A stretch of 5,124 nucleotides of DNA, from the NCBI GenBank assembly GCA_002702965.1, contig PADE01000301.1:1-5124 (forward strand). Direction: 5' to 3'. Origin of the DNA: Planctomycetaceae bacterium (GTDB lineage: Bacteria > Planctomycetota > Planctomycetia > Pirellulales > Pirellulaceae). Of this stretch, positions 4,022 to 5,124 are shown piece after piece. A program made the translations under genes and the position numbers. Within the stretch, counting starts at the first letter, position 1; each line of letters opens with the position of its first letter. The notes beneath the pieces are model-generated. The model worked only from the letters and a program-made list of their open reading frames with translations. It did no database searches and was not told the DNA's origin.

Positions 4022-5124
4022 ATGAAAATTTCAGGCATCAAGGTGATCGTCACCAGCCCCGGACGCAACTTCGTGGTGGTCAAAGTCGAAACCGACGAGG
4101 GTGTATACGGTGTCGGGGAGGGCACCCTCAACGGCAGCGAACTGGCCGTCGCCACCGCGCTCCGCCACGCGTCGGAGTTGTTGATCGGTCTCGACCCGCA
4201 CCGCATCGAGGATATCTGGCATCTGATGTACCACCACGCCTACTGGCGCCGCGGACCGATCCAGATGGCCGCGATCAGCGCCATCGACATGGCGCTATGG
4301 GACATCAAGGGAAAAGTCGCAAAACTTCCCGTCTATCAACTTCTCGGCGGCAAAGCACGCGAAGGCTGCCTGGTCTACGGGCACGCGGGTGGCGCCACCC
4401 ATCCCCAACTGGTCGATTCGGTACGCGGATTCCAGCACCGCGGCTACAAGGTGATCCGTGTGCAGCACGGTGGATACGGTGGCCCGGGCGCCTCGCGCTC
4501 GCTCCCCCCCCATCGGCCGGGAATCCCAGGCTTCAAGATCTTCGAACCGGTACCCTACCTGCTCGACACGCCGCGCATGTTCGCGCACTTGCGCGAGCAA
4601 CTCGGGGACGAGGTCGAACTGTGCCATGACGTGCACGAACAACTGACACCCCAACAGGCGGCCGACCTGGCGCGCAATCTACAGGACTTCCGACTGTTCT
4701 TCCTCGAAGATCCGGTCCGTCCGGATCACAAAGAGAGTTTCAAATTGGTCCGCGAGGCATCGACCACGCCGCTGGCGATGGGAGAGCTATTCGTTTCGCG
4801 TTGGGATTGCCTGCCGTTGTTCGTCAACCAGTGGATCGACTATATCCGCATCAAGCCCCAGCACGTTGGCGGCATCACGGAAGCCAAAAAGATCTTCGCG
4901 CTGGCCGAGCCGTATCAGGTCAAAAGTGCCTCGCACGGCGCCCGCGACATCGGCCCGATCGGACAGGCGGCGTCGGTCCACGTCAATCTCACCATTCCCA
5001 ATTTCGGCGTGCAGGAATGGAGCGAATTCGGTGAACAGGAGAAGCAGGTCTTTGTCGGTGGCTGTTTCTATCACGATGGTTACGCCTTTGTCCAAGAAAC
5101 GCCCGGGCTGGGAATCGATATCAA
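4022..5124 (+). CDS. Mannonate dehydratase-like (RspA/ManD) enolase-superfamily enzyme, 3' end cut by the window
   Basis: 367 codons are present and open to the edge. Known ManD proteins are near 400 residues, so roughly 30 are probably missing. The N-terminal capping domain occupies about residues 1-115 and the TIM barrel follows. Predicted metal ligands are Asp203 (in CHDVHE), Glu229 (FLEDP) and Glu255 (MGELF). Arg146 (GYKVIRVQ), His205, His305 (SHGARDIGP) and Glu332 (VQEW) match catalytic or active-site positions of ManD as I recall them. The family uses Mg2+ to remove water from sugar acids; the best-known reaction turns D-mannonate into 2-keto-3-deoxygluconate in hexuronate breakdown, in the cytoplasm. 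Several RspA-like members have low or no such activity, so the substrate is not settled. The loop at 149-178 (Gly/Pro-rich, GGYGGPGAS) differs from the ManD sequences I remember and probably shapes specificity. Codon use matches the genes to its left. Confidence 0.85.
   Translation, partial: MKISGIKVIVTSPGRNFVVVKVETDEGVYGVGEGTLNGSELAVATALRHASELLIGLDPHRIEDIWHLMYHHAYWRRGPIQMAAISAIDMALWDIKGKVAKLPVYQLLGGKAREGCLVYGHAGGATHPQLVDSVRGFQHRGYKVIRVQHGGYGGPGASRSLPPHRPGIPGFKIFEPVPYLLDTPRMFAHLREQLGDEVELCHDVHEQLTPQQAADLARNLQDFRLFFLEDPVRPDHKESFKLVREASTTPLAMGELFVSRWDCLPLFVNQWIDYIRIKPQHVGGITEAKKIFALAEPYQVKSASHGARDIGPIGQAASVHVNLTIPNFGVQEWSEFGEQEKQVFVGGCFYHDGYAFVQETPGLGIDI

Noticed and set aside
4295..4654. 119-codon minus-strand frame and overlapping plus-strand frames
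   Set aside because: They overlap the clearly conserved enolase-superfamily gene in other frames; products are low-complexity or without motifs.

Overview
The window reads as a GC-rich, Planctomycetota-like bacterial segment, probably a metagenome contig, with a compositionally foreign first ~300 bases. Three things suggest Planctomycetota: a secreted DUF4159 protein, a secreted protein with planctomycete-style 24-residue leucine-rich repeats of the 'TDAG' type, and a RspA/ManD-like enolase-superfamily enzyme, each in a single gene or short unit with its own signals. The phylum call is inference from family content, not from a marker gene.

Layout: (1) Bases 1 to about 303 are only about 43% GC (130/300 by hand count). 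They hold the tail of an unrecognised reading frame whose stop overlaps an ATG in an ATGA arrangement, followed by a typical lipoprotein signal peptide. (2) At about 304-316 this reading frame runs without a break into the Walker A motif of an OppF/DppF-type peptide-transporter ATPase, and GC jumps to about 63%. The lipobox 'TGC' and the Walker A 'GCGK' share the same bases, so one open frame of up to 303 codons joins a lipoprotein leader to an ATPase lacking its first ~45 residues. This looks like a chimeric junction at a short shared sequence, more likely an assembly artefact or illegitimate join than a functional fusion. (3) A 207-base gap carries a plausible sigma70-type promoter for a DUF4159 protein, for which I choose a TTG start at 1348. 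(4) A perfect 9-bp hairpin and a strong ribosome binding site precede a 559-residue secreted protein made of an unrecognised beta-rich N-terminal domain and seven exactly phased 24-residue LRRs. (5) Another promoter and ribosome binding site precede a mannonate-dehydratase-like (RspA/ManD) gene that runs off the right edge.

All genes are on the + strand. The DUF4159 and LRR genes are 57 bases apart and may share a transcript. The enolase-superfamily gene has its own promoter. I see no single coordinated pathway: the right half combines two envelope or periplasmic proteins of unknown role with a sugar-acid dehydratase homologue. No RNA gene, CRISPR array, insertion sequence or tRNA is visible. 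The most notable items are the chimeric junction and the unassigned N-terminal domain of the LRR protein; I see no clear evidence of a new defence or mobile system.
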